Positions 1 to 9,597 are shown, numbered from the stretch's first letter. The stretch: 64,000 bases of DNA from CACKLF01 sp002725175 (GCA_002725175.2 PBQX02000108.1:20650-84649); one strand, 5' to 3'. Notes: generated by a model not told the origin, from the sequence alone. A program made the numbers and translations.

Positions 1-34
1 ATTCCCGCCGCACGCTGCCGCGCGCCTGAAGCGT

Positions 35-1813
35 ATGGTGTCTGCGCCAACCGCAGTCGACGAGGTGGAACACGGTGATCTCTCCATGGCAGCGGACTCC
101 ATCGCCACGCTTGACGATGAAGTCAAAAAAATTATGATGGCATATGATTCTGGTCCAGAAGGTGCTGTCGAGCGCAAGGAGGCCGATGTCGAAAATTTAG
201 ATAAGTTAGATAAGGAAGTCAAACAAATTATGATGGCATATGATTCCGGTCCATCCGCCACCGANCTCGCGAAGGTTGATGCCGAAAATCTAGATGAGGA
301 AGTCAAAAACATCATGAAAAGCATAGATAAAAGTATAATGACATTTGATTCCGCAATAATTGATACTGCGCCGATATTGCCACCAGCACCGACGCCGAAG
401 AATCCTGGTATTATGGAAAAATTAAAAGGCCTATATTCAAAAAGAGATCGTTCGAAAAGACAAATAAAAAGAACACCTACCATACGCGATCCGTTACAGC
501 CATCATGGTGGCCGTGGGCGCCTAAGCAGTCGCCGCCGCCGGCTGCGCCACGCGCGCCTGGAAAGCAAGTAACTACACAAACCATGCCTACGCCGCCCGC
601 AGCACCCATAGCGACACAAACCATGCCCCCGCCACCCGTGACACCGATGGCGACACAAACACACGAGCTCCGAGATAGCGACAGGAATTACGATGCAATA
701 TTCTTATCAAAAGAAAGAGAAGAACGTTTTTTGAAAAACATTCCTCGTAATTTACAAATTGTCAATATGCTAATTGACAAGAGAAAGGCTGAAATTGCTG
801 CACAACAGGCAATGAACGCACAAAAACAGAGATTAGCTGCGTCCAATCTGACAAGCCTGGTATCTATCAAAAAACCATCTAGTAGTAGTGATACATCTAG
901 TAGTAGTGATACATCTAGTAGTAGTGATACATCTAGTAGTAGTGATACATCTAGTAGTAGTAGTGATACATCTAGTAGTAGTGATACATCTAGTGGTTCG
1001 GATGCAGATGATGAGCTCGAACCGATACGAATGCGCCGTCAGAAAGTGCCTCTTAAGCACGTTCCGAAAAAATGTATTCTTAAAGACTCAGTGAACACAG
1101 AAATTGTTTTTAATCCTTTAAATTTAAAAAATAATAGTAACGGTAGAAATTGTTGTTGGATAAATTCATCTCTCTATGCTTTTCTTTCTAATGAATATGT
1201 AGTTAATATTCTATTAGAAAGAACCATAGAAGATTATGAAAAACAGGCAAGGGAGGACCACGATCCTCATAGTCTACATGAACTGAAGCAGCAGTTATTG
1301 GTATTTAAAAACAATCCTGATGGGGGATGGATTCAGGATAATTATTCAAAATTATATTATTTAATCCAATCAAAATATAATTGGCGTCCTGAAGATTTTG
1401 CTGAATTAGGTGATTTTGGTGATGCTAGAGTAACTTTTGATTTATTTTTAGCTTGTTTTGAAAAACGTACCTGGTCAGCGGATGGCCCAGCCGGAAAATT
1501 AAAATTAGAATCTGATTTTAGATATATAAATACAACTGAAGAGCTTTGTGAATTTTTACAATATAAAGAAAACTATATTTGTATTTCATTAGTTATAACA
1601 GATGATTGTTTAGAAGTGAAAGAAATGGGTCAAGATATTGATGATGCTGGTCATTATGTGGCATACTCAAGAATAAATCAACATAAGTGGCGTAAAATGG
1701 ATAGTGGAAATACAATAAAAGATGAATATTTTAATAATATTATTGGTGAATGTCCCGAAAATGAGAAATTATATGTATATGGTTTATTTCTTTTGAAAGA
1801 TGCTTTACAATAA
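35..1813 (+). CDS. USP-like ubiquitin-specific protease with disordered N-terminus
   Basis: The C-terminal 230 residues carry the two boxes of ubiquitin-specific cysteine proteases: a Cys box GRNCCWINSS with the probable nucleophile at C374, and a His box GHYVAYSR with H540, followed by WRKMDSGN with D556. It would remove ubiquitin from host or viral proteins. The first 340 residues look disordered: two copies of a DEVKxIMMAYDSGP motif near residues 28-41 and 60-73, a Pro/Ala-rich part rich in GCC/GCG codons, and a Ser-Asp repeat. The ATG at 35 is the first one visible, but the frame is open to the window edge, so the true start may lie upstream. One ambiguous base (265) gives an unknown residue 77. 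The family call rests on motifs only; the domain is short for a USP. Confidence 0.72.
   Translation: MVSAPTAVDEVEHGDLSMAADSIATLDDEVKKIMMAYDSGPEGAVERKEADVENLDKLDKEVKQIMMAYDSGPSATXLAKVDAENLDEEVKNIMKSIDKSIMTFDSAIIDTAPILPPAPTPKNPGIMEKLKGLYSKRDRSKRQIKRTPTIRDPLQPSWWPWAPKQSPPPAAPRAPGKQVTTQTMPTPPAAPIATQTMPPPPVTPMATQTHELRDSDRNYDAIFLSKEREERFLKNIPRNLQIVNMLIDKRKAEIAAQQAMNAQKQRLAASNLTSLVSIKKPSSSSDTSSSSDTSSSSDTSSSSDTSSSSSDTSSSSDTSSGSDADDELEPIRMRRQKVPLKHVPKKCILKDSVNTEIVFNPLNLKNNSNGRNCCWINSSLYAFLSNEYVVNILLERTIEDYEKQAREDHDPHSLHELKQQLLVFKNNPDGGWIQDNYSKLYYLIQSKYNWRPEDFAELGDFGDARVTFDLFLACFEKRTWSADGPAGKLKLESDFRYINTTEELCEFLQYKENYICISLVITDDCLEVKEMGQDIDDAGHYVAYSRINQHKWRKMDSGNTIKDEYFNNIIGECPENEKLYVYGLFLLKDALQ
878..988 (+). 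repeat. 18-bp tandem repeat coding a Ser-Asp stretch
   Basis: Six in-frame copies of TCTAGTAGTAGTGATACA encode SSSSDT. One copy has an extra AGT codon. The repeat lies in the linker of the USP-like protein just before the protease domain. Near-identical copies imply recent slippage or expansion. Confidence 0.9.
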
Positions 1814-1856
1814 AAATGAGGAGCTAATATAAATATGTATTGTAACTAATATTAAC

Positions 1857-2099
1857 ATGAGTAATGAAAATAAACCCGCACTTGAAAATAAACCCGCACT
1901 TGAAAATAAATCCCAAAAATGTACTTACTGTAAAAAAAAGAAGTTGGTGATGTTAGAGTGTACATGTGGTAATAAATATTGTTTAAATCATTATCCACCA
2001 GGAAATCATAATTGTTCAAAAAGTCTTTGTAAAGATTCTGGAGTGTTATCGTTAACCTCCGAAGCAACGGGACTTTTTCGTAAAATTGATAAAATTTAA
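1857..2099 (+). CDS. AN1-type zinc finger protein
   Basis: This 80-residue protein contains the AN1 metal-ligand pattern: CTYC, then CTC, then C-x2-H, then H-N-C (about residues 22-52). AN1 fingers occur in proteins linked to ubiquitin, the proteasome and stress responses, so it fits beside the USP-like gene ending 43 bp upstream. The N-terminus has a short duplicated PALENK motif coded by a direct DNA repeat. The tail after the finger has no recognisable domain. Both genes are on the same strand, with an AT-rich spacer. A role in modulating host ubiquitin signalling is inferred. Confidence 0.75.
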   Translation: MSNENKPALENKPALENKSQKCTYCKKKKLVMLECTCGNKYCLNHYPPGNHNCSKSLCKDSGVLSLTSEATGLFRKIDKI

Positions 2100-2413
2100 A
2101 CAGAGTTTAAACCATTACCGCGATTCAAATAATGTTTTCTTAAAGCAATTTGTCTCACAGTAATCGGAGATACTGGTTTTTTAAAGTTTTTATTTGTAAC
2201 TGGTCTATTTTTATATGGAAAAGGCTTGGAAACATAATCATATTCTAGTCTAGTTGTACCAGTTCCGTTTGATGCTTTTTCGTGTAAAACAGTCGCAGTT
2301 CCGTATTTATTCCATGGATTAAACTTCTCTTCTAATGTATACACCTGTATTATAAAAAATACTAAAGTTACAAACAATATACATTTTAATGCAGTCTCTG
2401 TAACACAAGTCAT
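2096..2413 (-). CDS. Small single-pass membrane protein, unknown
   Basis: The product is 105 residues with one hydrophobic segment near residues 10-27 (CILFVTLVFFIIQVY), followed by a basic, tyrosine-rich hydrophilic tail. It overlaps the end of the AN1 gene by 4 bp (convergent) and lies 20 bp downstream of the capsid gene on the same strand. Proteins of this shape next to capsid genes in giant viruses are often inner-membrane virion components; that role is inference. I recognise no family. Confidence 0.6.
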   Translation of the reverse strand: MTCVTETALKCILFVTLVFFIIQVYTLEEKFNPWNKYGTATVLHEKASNGTGTTRLEYDYVSKPFPYKNRPVTNKNFKKPVSPITVRQIALRKHYLNRGNGLNSV

Positions 2414-2433
2414 TATAATATAATATAAGTTAA

Positions 2434-4131
2434 TTAATTTGAAAAAGCAAGGCCGGCCATACCACCAACAATACGCAATAAATTGTAATTTACAGCATAA
2501 ACAAACACATTAAAATCATAAGTCTCAAAATTATCATAATTTGGTGTAATATCACACATTTCCAATTCTATTTGTAAATTTGAAACACGAGACATATTAC
2601 AACATCCCGATGGTTGATATCTTGATGGCTCAAGTGCGAATGAATATAAATATATACCACTCTTGTCAGAAGTTTTTATATTATGTTGATAAGGTTGTAC
2701 GTACCTAAAAAATATACTGTCTCGTGACGAATATCTTTCAACTCCATCAAATAATAATCGACTCGATTTAATCGCGTCTTCTTTCCAAAAATTAAAATTA
2801 AATTTTGTGGGTAGTAAGGCTACACTTTTAGTAGTTGTATCATTGTCTAATGGAATAAGTTCATTATTTTCATATATTAATTCCCCATTTGTATCTGTCT
2901 TATAATATAGGGGGTCCTCATTATCAAATCCTAAAAGACGACAATATGCATTTGTACCTGGTGGAATATACTCATCTTCCCAATTTGTATAATTATTATG
3001 TCGATTTAATTTTTTAGCAACGTCATTTCTTTGACCGCACCATACTATATATTTAACTGGATGTTGGAATTGTAAATTTAAAGTAGCTGTTCCGATGACT
3101 CCAGTAAAATCTTGACGATATACCTGCTCTATCAAATACTCATGATTATTTTTTGCGAATTTTGTTCTTTCGTCTTTATCTAAAAATATATAATTCACCA
3201 ATAAATGTGTATCCATATTCCATCCCTGAATATTCTTAGGGCCATCTGACAGATCTATACTGTCTTGAAAACGATTCGATTGTACACCAGTTATAAAATT
3301 ACCAATATGATGATGTTCATCACTTGTAGGAGCTGTCCTTGCTCCTTTAGGAATCGAACCTCCACTTTTAGTTTCGATAATTGTGTATAATTCTGTTATT
3401 GGTCTACATTCAATTTCTAAAGTTATCTCGTGATATTGAAGTGCAATCAAAGGTAAAGCTAAACCTGGATTTGTAGAGAACCAAAATGGAATGGGAACAT
3501 ACAGTTTTCGTCCGCTTATTGACGGGGGTTGTAAGAAAGAATTTTTTTTAAAATTAGAAAAGTAAATATCATCTGAATCGGGATTCTTGCTCAATGCTCG
3601 ATCTAATGATGAGGATGGATAAACACCCGCGTTCCAGCCATTGTGTGAAGGCATAAACAAATCAGCTTGATGTCCAATCATATTATCAAAATTATTCTTT
3701 CCTGAAGTATCAAGAAATATTTCATGCCAAATTTCTATCCATTGACCATACACTTCTGAAATTTTATTTCCACCAATTGCTAAATTACACTTTTTAATAA
3801 TCTGACAACCAATATTTGGCACCCATGCAAATTTTGCGTTTGAGTAATTATTGGTAGCACTATCAAAGAAGTGTGCTGAATATATGTCAGGAAGATTTAT
3901 ACAAAAATATATTTTATTTATTAAATCACCATTTCGAGTGATTTTACATTTCAACTGGGTTTCGACATCATTAGCGATGTTTTGAGTTCCTTCAAAATCC
4001 AATCGAAGCATTTCCATAGAAAAATTTGTATGTCTCTTATAAACTGCTTTAAAAAAAGTCATTTGTGGATTTCCGTTTAAATATGCATTTTGTGCACCAT
4101 ATTTTGTTAATTGTAGTGTTCCTCCTGTCAT
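2434..4131 (-). CDS. mcp: Major capsid protein, double jelly-roll
   Basis: The 565-residue product has the classic N-terminus of Imitervirales capsid proteins (GGTLQLTKYGAQNAYLNGNP, then TFFKAVYKRHTNFSME) and further family blocks such as CNLAIGGNKI, YGQWIEIW, LYVPIPFWF and LPLIALQYHEI. It would form trimeric capsomers covering the icosahedral shell. The C-terminal end (FETYDFNVFVYAVNYNLLRI...GGMAGLAF) is also typical. Length is normal for the family. The reading frame is intact and starts at an ATG in an AT-rich upstream region. No second capsid copy is present in this window. Confidence 0.97.
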   Translation of the reverse strand: MTGGTLQLTKYGAQNAYLNGNPQMTFFKAVYKRHTNFSMEMLRLDFEGTQNIANDVETQLKCKITRNGDLINKIYFCINLPDIYSAHFFDSATNNYSNAKFAWVPNIGCQIIKKCNLAIGGNKISEVYGQWIEIWHEIFLDTSGKNNFDNMIGHQADLFMPSHNGWNAGVYPSSSLDRALSKNPDSDDIYFSNFKKNSFLQPPSISGRKLYVPIPFWFSTNPGLALPLIALQYHEITLEIECRPITELYTIIETKSGGSIPKGARTAPTSDEHHHIGNFITGVQSNRFQDSIDLSDGPKNIQGWNMDTHLLVNYIFLDKDERTKFAKNNHEYLIEQVYRQDFTGVIGTATLNLQFQHPVKYIVWCGQRNDVAKKLNRHNNYTNWEDEYIPPGTNAYCRLLGFDNEDPLYYKTDTNGELIYENNELIPLDNDTTTKSVALLPTKFNFNFWKEDAIKSSRLLFDGVERYSSRDSIFFRYVQPYQHNIKTSDKSGIYLYSFALEPSRYQPSGCCNMSRVSNLQIELEMCDITPNYDNFETYDFNVFVYAVNYNLLRIVGGMAGLAFSN

Positions 4132-4212
4132 ATTGAAGTTATATAATTTATTTCTTATTTAATTACGCAATTTAAAATTCAAGATTTTTAGTATTAAACA
4201 AATACTTCTAAA

Positions 4213-4356
4213 ATGCAACATTTTTTACTCCTCGAAGTAGCGTCGTTTTCTTCAAATATAGATTTGGAAATACAAAAAATAATATATGAAAAATCATCAT
4301 ACTATCATTCATCACCGATGCCTGTGGCGCTCTGGTCCAGTAATTATCTAAGCTAA
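4213..4356 (+). CDS. Possible 47-residue protein, doubtful
   Basis: A 47-codon ATG-initiated frame occupies most of the 216-bp gap between the divergently facing capsid start and the RING gene end. It begins MQHFLLLEVASFSSN and overlaps the last 9 bp of the RING gene. It has no domain I recognise. It is listed only because the gap is long for this compact genome; it could equally be the regulatory region of the capsid gene. Confidence 0.25.
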   Translation: MQHFLLLEVASFSSNIDLEIQKIIYEKSSYYHSSPMPVALWSSNYLS

Positions 4357-4782
4357 TAATGCTTGACTAATTTGAATTCTACATAAGAAACAGCTATTAT
4401 TTTTATGTCTATATATTTCATAACAAGCTCTACACGAAATTTTATGACCACAAGGAATAAGTGTTACTTCCGGAGTCTTCTCAAGACAGATCATACACTC
4501 GTCTACTGGAAAAATGTCAACAACATCTAACACATTAACAACTTCAATATTTTTTCCCTTTATGCAATAAAATGGTTTAATTTTATTATTAGAATTAAGA
4601 GTCAAATCATTTGGTAATATTTTATAAAATGCTCCAACTTTTCTCAAATTTTTTGGGAATCTACAATTATAATCATTATTATACACATTTTTAAATCGCT
4701 TTCCTTCAACGTCAACATAAGAGTGGAATTTTATTCTTAATTTACCTTTTTCTAAGACACAGTTCAGAATTATATGCGCCAT
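4348..4782 (-). CDS. RING-finger protein, probable E3 ubiquitin ligase
   Basis: The C-terminal 50 residues form a C3HC4 RING: CMIC, then CGHKISCRAC, then CFLC. This is the arrangement used by E3 ligases to recruit E2 enzymes. The first 90 residues are a small basic domain without a recognised family. At 144 residues it resembles the compact RING proteins common in giant and baculo-type viruses. It sits upstream of the capsid gene on the same strand, separated by a 216-bp spacer. The substrate is unknown. It pairs functionally with the USP-like, AN1, RING-H2 and F-box-like genes elsewhere in the window. Confidence 0.8.
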   Translation of the reverse strand: MAHIILNCVLEKGKLRIKFHSYVDVEGKRFKNVYNNDYNCRFPKNLRKVGAFYKILPNDLTLNSNNKIKPFYCIKGKNIEVVNVLDVVDIFPVDECMICLEKTPEVTLIPCGHKISCRACYEIYRHKNNSCFLCRIQISQALLA

Positions 4783-4832
4783 TTAACATTATTGTGTATT
4801 ATTTGAATATAAAAAATTCGCATTTCATTTTT

Positions 4833-5675
4833 TTATCTTTTATTTGGACAGTGTGTTGCACCTTGGTCATTTCCTTCGTCAATACCACAATTACCTGTAT
4901 ATTTTGCTTGTTGCGTTTCGTCTAATACGGGCCATCCTTTAAATCTTAATCTATTTGCGTCTAGGCGATGCATTTTATCTGCCTTTAATATCATTGCAAT
5001 TACTGTAATACCAAAAAGAACAAATATTATTAGATTTGCAACGGTTAGCATTGCCATACTGAAATTATTATATCTCATATATCCAGTTAAAATTAATAAA
5101 CAAAGAAATATGGTACAAACTCTAATGAATTGATTCATATTTTTTCTTCTAATGAAGAGGTCGTTACTTAAATCTCTTTGGCGTTGTAAAGTTGAGTTAT
5201 CATCAATTAAATTAATATATTCATGATTACGGTTACCTCTTAAACGGTTATAAAGCATACGTAGCTCTTCTGAAGTGTGTTGCCAATTATCAGTTGCATT
5301 CTGCGCAGTATTTTGAACTTCATTTAAATGCGAATGTCTATTCTTTTTTGCTTCAAACGCATATTTTTTCAACCCTTTGAAAAATCCATTATTTTCAGCG
5401 AGATTATCGTGATATTCTCTTGTTAATAGAGACGAATACACTTTGTAATAATATTCTGCATTTACGACGAATGTTTGTTGGTCTGCAGCTGCCGCATTAT
5501 TGTTAATGATATTTAGCAAACCTGAACCAGCATTTCCTAAATTCGCATCATTTTTCACAGTATCATAAAATACTCGCAAATCATCATCGTTTTTTAATGG
5601 GAGAGCACCAGCCTCGCCGATTTTGCTTAAATCGTACAACCATTTTGGATTTAAATAAGATTTGTCAGTTGCCAT
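4833..5675 (-). CDS. Two-pass membrane protein, unknown
   Basis: The 280-residue protein is hydrophilic for about 180 residues, then has two hydrophobic helices (near FIRVCTIFLCLLILTGYM and LTVANLIIFVLFGITVIAMI) and a short tail. The soluble part has an Ala/Asn-rich region around residues 45-65 and likely helical segments. It lies in a block of membrane-anchored genes (5.7-9.1 kb) next to the capsid gene, suggesting a virion membrane protein, but I recognise no named family. Confidence 0.6.
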   Translation of the reverse strand: MATDKSYLNPKWLYDLSKIGEAGALPLKNDDDLRVFYDTVKNDANLGNAGSGLLNIINNNAAAADQQTFVVNAEYYYKVYSSLLTREYHDNLAENNGFFKGLKKYAFEAKKNRHSHLNEVQNTAQNATDNWQHTSEELRMLYNRLRGNRNHEYINLIDDNSTLQRQRDLSNDLFIRRKNMNQFIRVCTIFLCLLILTGYMRYNNFSMAMLTVANLIIFVLFGITVIAMILKADKMHRLDANRLRFKGWPVLDETQQAKYTGNCGIDEGNDQGATHCPNKR

Positions 5676-5705
5676 TACTATTACAATTTATTTATTTATT
5701 CGTTC

Positions 5706-6503
5706 TTATTCTGCCGTAGCACAGGCAGGACCATTGTTTCCTAAAGACAGGTTTAAATTTAATTTTTGGGCATCACGTTCATAAGATAATTCACTTTCGG
5801 TAGCAGGTCCAGCTAAATATATTTTGTATATTTCTTGAGGCGATACAAGACGGGGATAATATCTGAACTTTGAAACAAAACCATTAAAAGTTATTTCATC
5901 ACCAACACTACCTACTTGAATAAGTGCATCCTCTGACATTTGTAATTCATCAGCCAAAACAAAAGTTCTCGCTAGTTTACCATTTAAATACAGGTCAAGA
6001 GTTTTGTCATAAACACTCATTGTGATTTGATTCCACGATTGTAATGGTAAATTTTGTAAAACATGTGTATTATCGTTGTCAAGCTCTCTTGCTAATCTAT
6101 AATACTGACTATCATTCTTTGAATAGTATGACATGTGCGATTTTCTAGATACTTTCAATCCATTCTTATCTGTTAGAAATACCTCTAAATCGGCATCATT
6201 TTCTCCAACAGCAACATTTAATGTGTAATTCGAGTATTTATGTTTGAATACTATTTTGGGTCTTCCAGGAGTTTTTGACCAATGACTTACAAACATCCAA
6301 AAACTGTATGTATGATCAGAACCATCCGGCATTGAATCAACACAAGGAATCATATCTGATGTAATTTCTACAGGTTTATCAATTATCAATATACCTGTAT
6401 TAAAAGGGTTATAAAGTTTTTTTAGTGTCATATAAATAACAGCAAAAATAGCTAAAATTAGGATAAGGAATGCAACACCACTTAAAACTCGTTTCGGTTC
6501 CAT
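5706..6503 (-). CDS. Membrane-anchored LamG/concanavalin-fold protein
   Basis: I chose the ATG at 6503 (MEPKRVLSG), giving 265 residues, because longer starts run into the divergent gene at 6541. The protein has one transmembrane segment at residues 8-26, then a concanavalin-like (LamG) beta-sandwich: HTYSFWMFV, SWNQITMSVYD, LYLNGKLARTF, and GFVSKFRYYPRLVSPQEIYKIY. The architecture matches the divergent neighbour and the gene at 49570. Such domains bind glycans or act as structural folds; a virion surface or inner-membrane role is inferred. The two genes share a 37-bp divergent promoter region. Confidence 0.7.
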   Translation of the reverse strand: MEPKRVLSGVAFLILILAIFAVIYMTLKKLYNPFNTGILIIDKPVEITSDMIPCVDSMPDGSDHTYSFWMFVSHWSKTPGRPKIVFKHKYSNYTLNVAVGENDADLEVFLTDKNGLKVSRKSHMSYYSKNDSQYYRLARELDNDNTHVLQNLPLQSWNQITMSVYDKTLDLYLNGKLARTFVLADELQMSEDALIQVGSVGDEITFNGFVSKFRYYPRLVSPQEIYKIYLAGPATESELSYERDAQKLNLNLSLGNNGPACATAE

Positions 6504-6540
6504 AATGATAATATCTAATATAAAAAATTGTAGATAATAA

Positions 6541-7392
6541 ATGGATCGAATAACCAATTTTCTAAAGTTAGATGAAACTGATAATTCAGTCGCGATTGAA
6601 ATTCTGTCAGGTATTGTTATTTGTTTTGTAATATGGATAGTATGGATAATCATTAAAATGGCAATCACAAAGGTATCTAATACAAGCAATGACGCACCTG
6701 TTATTTTTTCAGGTTATGTTGATGCTCAAAAACCTAGAATTGCAGTTCAAGACCCAAACTATGAAGGTAGTATCACATTACCTAGATCTCTAAATGAAAA
6801 CGGCCTTGAATATTCGTATTCTGTGTGGATGTGGATTGATGGTAGCACTTGGGATGGTAGTAAAAAATGGAGACATGTCTTTCACAAAGGACCAACACTA
6901 AGTTCTACGACAAAGAATGTATTACCTCATGAATCAAATGAAATAATGTGTCCGGGTCTTTGGTTATCTCCTATTGATAACACTTTAAGACTATATGTTA
7001 ATACATTTAATTCCGTTAGAGAATACGTAGATATTAGTAATTTACCTATTAAGAAATGGATTAATTTGATTTACACTCAATCTAATTTTACATCAAATGT
7101 ATACATCAATGGTAGATTAAAAACAACACACACACTTCAATCATTACCAAGACAAAACTATTATGACTTACACATAACACAAAAAGGAGGTTTTAAAGGA
7201 TATTTATCAAAAATGCAATATTACAATTACGTTATTGACCCAGGAACAATATATGATATTGCGAATAGAGGACCTAATTTAGTTAAACAACAAGACAAAC
7301 AAACAAAAAAGGATTCTGATGAAGCATATCTTACTAGTAATCTTCCGTACCTGTCTAATCGTTGGTGGGTAGATGATTTAACACTTAACTGA
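6541..7392 (+). CDS. Membrane-anchored LamG/concanavalin-fold protein, paralogue
   Basis: This 283-residue protein has one transmembrane helix near residues 23-41 (ILSGIVICFVIWIVWIII) followed by a LamG-type fold: LEYSYSVWMWIDG, LWLSPIDNTLRLYVN, KWINLIYTQSN, VYINGRLKTTH and GYLSKMQYYNYVIDPGTIYDI. It is a diverged paralogue of the gene on the opposite strand ending at 6503, and they are transcribed away from each other. The short C-terminal tail has no recognisable motif. A virion-envelope function is inferred from topology and the capsid neighbourhood. Confidence 0.7.
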   Translation: MDRITNFLKLDETDNSVAIEILSGIVICFVIWIVWIIIKMAITKVSNTSNDAPVIFSGYVDAQKPRIAVQDPNYEGSITLPRSLNENGLEYSYSVWMWIDGSTWDGSKKWRHVFHKGPTLSSTTKNVLPHESNEIMCPGLWLSPIDNTLRLYVNTFNSVREYVDISNLPIKKWINLIYTQSNFTSNVYINGRLKTTHTLQSLPRQNYYDLHITQKGGFKGYLSKMQYYNYVIDPGTIYDIANRGPNLVKQQDKQTKKDSDEAYLTSNLPYLSNRWWVDDLTLN

Positions 7393-7457
7393 AAAATATT
7401 TTATTTCTCTCATATTTTTTAAATGTCAATTATTAGTAAAAGAAAAGATATATATTA

Positions 7458-7859
7458 ATGGTAAAGAACCAGCTTTTTAAAACTAATCCACCTGAGGAAC
7501 TTTGCTTAGAAGTTTTGCAGGCATTCGGTCTTCAATCTTTCGACGATGTTACCAATTTTTCCAAGAAAGACATAGAGGTAATGGGGACTGTAGAAAAACT
7601 TTATAAATTAAAACCAAAGTTAGAAGAATACTACATACCTTGTAAGGCAAGAACATATTTAAATGATATAACGCCAAAAAATTCTATAACTATATTAAGA
7701 CAAATACTACGTTGTGTTAATAGAACGGTGTCATCTAAAGAAAAATATGTAAGAGCTTCGAAATTTGTTGTTTATCAAATTATACCAAAGAATTTTAAAC
7801 AATACCAACCTGTTAAAATTGAAAATAATGAATCATCATATTTAATAAAATTTGATTAA
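7458..7859 (+). CDS. Unknown 133-residue protein
   Basis: The frame is compact and well formed, with an ATG in an AT-rich leader. The protein is basic and has no membrane segment. The sequence (for example PPEELCLEVLQAFGLQSFDD) suggests a small alpha-helical fold. It overlaps the convergent gene at 7856 by 4 bp. I recognise no family. Clean codon use and length support a real gene. Confidence 0.6.
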   Translation: MVKNQLFKTNPPEELCLEVLQAFGLQSFDDVTNFSKKDIEVMGTVEKLYKLKPKLEEYYIPCKARTYLNDITPKNSITILRQILRCVNRTVSSKEKYVRASKFVVYQIIPKNFKQYQPVKIENNESSYLIKFD

Positions 7860-8368
7860 ATATTTGCCTGAGTATCTATAGCAAAAACGACTATTCCAAA
7901 TAAAAAAGATAATAGTAATTTGTATGTCATATTTATTTCTCCTGCAAACCCAATATAATTTTTAATATATGGAATTTTTTCAAAAATTCCCCTAAAATTG
8001 TTTTGAAAATGTAAAAATAACAAAAATACTACAGAATATACAGCGCATATTTTTAAAGAGGCATATACTTTTTCAATATTGAATGAATTATACAATCCCT
8101 TTATTGCATCAGGCGAAGGTAGGGTATCTTCTATTCCACGCATCTCAACCACTTCATCATCAGACACCTCCACATCCTGTACTATCTTAGACTTTTTGGG
8201 TGTTGGTGGTGTAGTCGCCGGCACAGACGCCGCCATCGGAATGGTCTCTATATCATCTTTAGGTACTTCTTCTAATTGTGTTAAAATTTTATTAACTAGA
8301 TCAGAATCACTTTTATCATTCTTAGGCAATTGGGTTAAAGGTGTCGTAGTGGATGTGTCTTCTTCCAT
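7856..8368 (-). CDS. Membrane protein with disordered acidic N-terminus, unknown
   Basis: In 170 residues, the first 95 are acidic and Thr/Pro/Ser-rich (SDDEVVEM), and the last 70 hold two hydrophobic helices (LKICAVYSVVFLLFLHF and LLLSFLFGIVVFAI). The sequence between the helices (FEKIPYIKNYIGFAGEI) is probably a loop. It belongs to the run of membrane proteins between 4.8 and 9.1 kb. No family is recognised; a virion membrane role is inferred. Confidence 0.55.
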   Translation of the reverse strand: MEEDTSTTTPLTQLPKNDKSDSDLVNKILTQLEEVPKDDIETIPMAASVPATTPPTPKKSKIVQDVEVSDDEVVEMRGIEDTLPSPDAIKGLYNSFNIEKVYASLKICAVYSVVFLLFLHFQNNFRGIFEKIPYIKNYIGFAGEINMTYKLLLSFLFGIVVFAIDTQANI

Positions 8369-8420
8369 TATAAATTATTCTCACTTGTTATCTATAAATA
8401 GATGAACGCACATGTGGCAT

Positions 8421-9113
8421 TTATTTTTTTCTGTTCTTAATTTTTTGGAGCTTTGCAAATTTTTCAAATAATTCTTCGGTTTTACCGTCTCCCTGAAATT
8501 TATCTAAAAGACCCATACCTTTTTCAATTATTGGCTGCATCTGAGAAATGGTTTTCATTAATTCAGATTGTTCTCTTATTAATTTCGTTGTATCTTTTGT
8601 CATATTTTTCAGAGTTTTTGGATCAAAATTTGTTAATGCATCTTTAATTGTTGTATTAACATCAATAGGATTACTCTTAGAACTAAAATGTTCATGAGTA
8701 CTATTACTAGGTGGGTGTTTGTGACTAAAAGTATGTTCATGTTCCCCATCATCGTCCGCATCTTGTCCTACGAGTTCTGCAAGTGCATCATCGGCATCAT
8801 CGGCGTCGACGTCCGCGACCGCGTCGTCGTCTTCTTCGTCATCATCGTCATCCTCGTCATCATCGTCATCATCGTCATCCTCGTCGACAACGTCATCTTC
8901 GTTTGAAAAACTCTCTAATCTCATTCTGCTGAATAAATTCATCAAACATGCTAATATTCCAGCTAATCCAAATGCAATATATGTATCCAATTTCATAACA
9001 TAATGACACAGGGAGAGTATAGTTATAAATATAATTACCGACCGCCAGTCTTGAATATAAACTTGAGTAGCCAAAATACAAATACAAATAATTATTATTA
9101 AGAGCTCTATCAT
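8421..9113 (-). CDS. Membrane protein with polyacidic linker, unknown
   Basis: The 230-residue product begins with two or three hydrophobic segments (LLIIIICICILATQVYI, VIIFITILSLCHYVM, AFGLAGILACLMNLF) over residues 3-65. A Glu/Asp run of about 50 residues follows, and then a helical tail with MKTISQMQPIIEKGMGLLDK. The acidic run is coded by GAC/GAT-rich, GC-richer DNA (about 8790-8890) than the flanks. It resembles anchored virion proteins in organisation, but no family is recognised. Confidence 0.6.
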   Translation of the reverse strand: MIELLIIIICICILATQVYIQDWRSVIIFITILSLCHYVMKLDTYIAFGLAGILACLMNLFSRMRLESFSNEDDVVDEDDDDDDDDEDDDDDEEDDDAVADVDADDADDALAELVGQDADDDGEHEHTFSHKHPPSNSTHEHFSSKSNPIDVNTTIKDALTNFDPKTLKNMTKDTTKLIREQSELMKTISQMQPIIEKGMGLLDKFQGDGKTEELFEKFAKLQKIKNRKK

Positions 9114-9124
9114 TATCTATTAGT

Positions 9125-9562
9125 ATGAATTTTAATTTTTTTAAAAATACTTTCTATGTAAAAATACTACACGGATTTGTTTATAAAATTTCAACCATAA
9201 TTTTATTTATTTTACGCAAAATAGAACATTGCTCATTATATTGTATATATTTGTATAGATGCCGCTCATGGAGTGCGCTCGCTGACGCACGCTTCGAAAA
9301 TTCCAACCCCCTTTTTAAAAATTGTTCTAAAATTGTTTGTAAAGACTGTCATAATAATGTTGTAAATATTTCACATTTTAAATATGAAAATATACGTAAC
9401 TTGAGTGTACAGGGTAGCATAGTCGTGCTGCCAGTCTTTGCCATCAAAGAATTTTGCTTATTGCCAAGAAATGTTGATTCAATCGAATTTGATATATTTC
9501 CATGGGAAATAGTTGATAATCATTTCTTTGTAATAAGTCATAAGAATCCTTATAAACTATAA
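9125..9562 (+). CDS. Unknown protein with N-terminal hydrophobic segment
   Basis: This 145-residue protein starts 11 bp from the divergent neighbour. Residues 13-30 are hydrophobic and may anchor the protein. A cysteine cluster (NCSKIVCKDC, about residues 75-84) could bind a metal. A GC-rich patch at 9260-9300 encodes RSWSALADARF and contrasts sharply with the AT-rich surroundings, one of many such patches in the window. No family is recognised. Confidence 0.5.
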   Translation: MNFNFFKNTFYVKILHGFVYKISTIILFILRKIEHCSLYCIYLYRCRSWSALADARFENSNPLFKNCSKIVCKDCHNNVVNISHFKYENIRNLSVQGSIVVLPVFAIKEFCLLPRNVDSIEFDIFPWEIVDNHFFVISHKNPYKL

Positions 9563-9597
9563 ATGTATTTCATTAATATTAATATAATACTGAACAT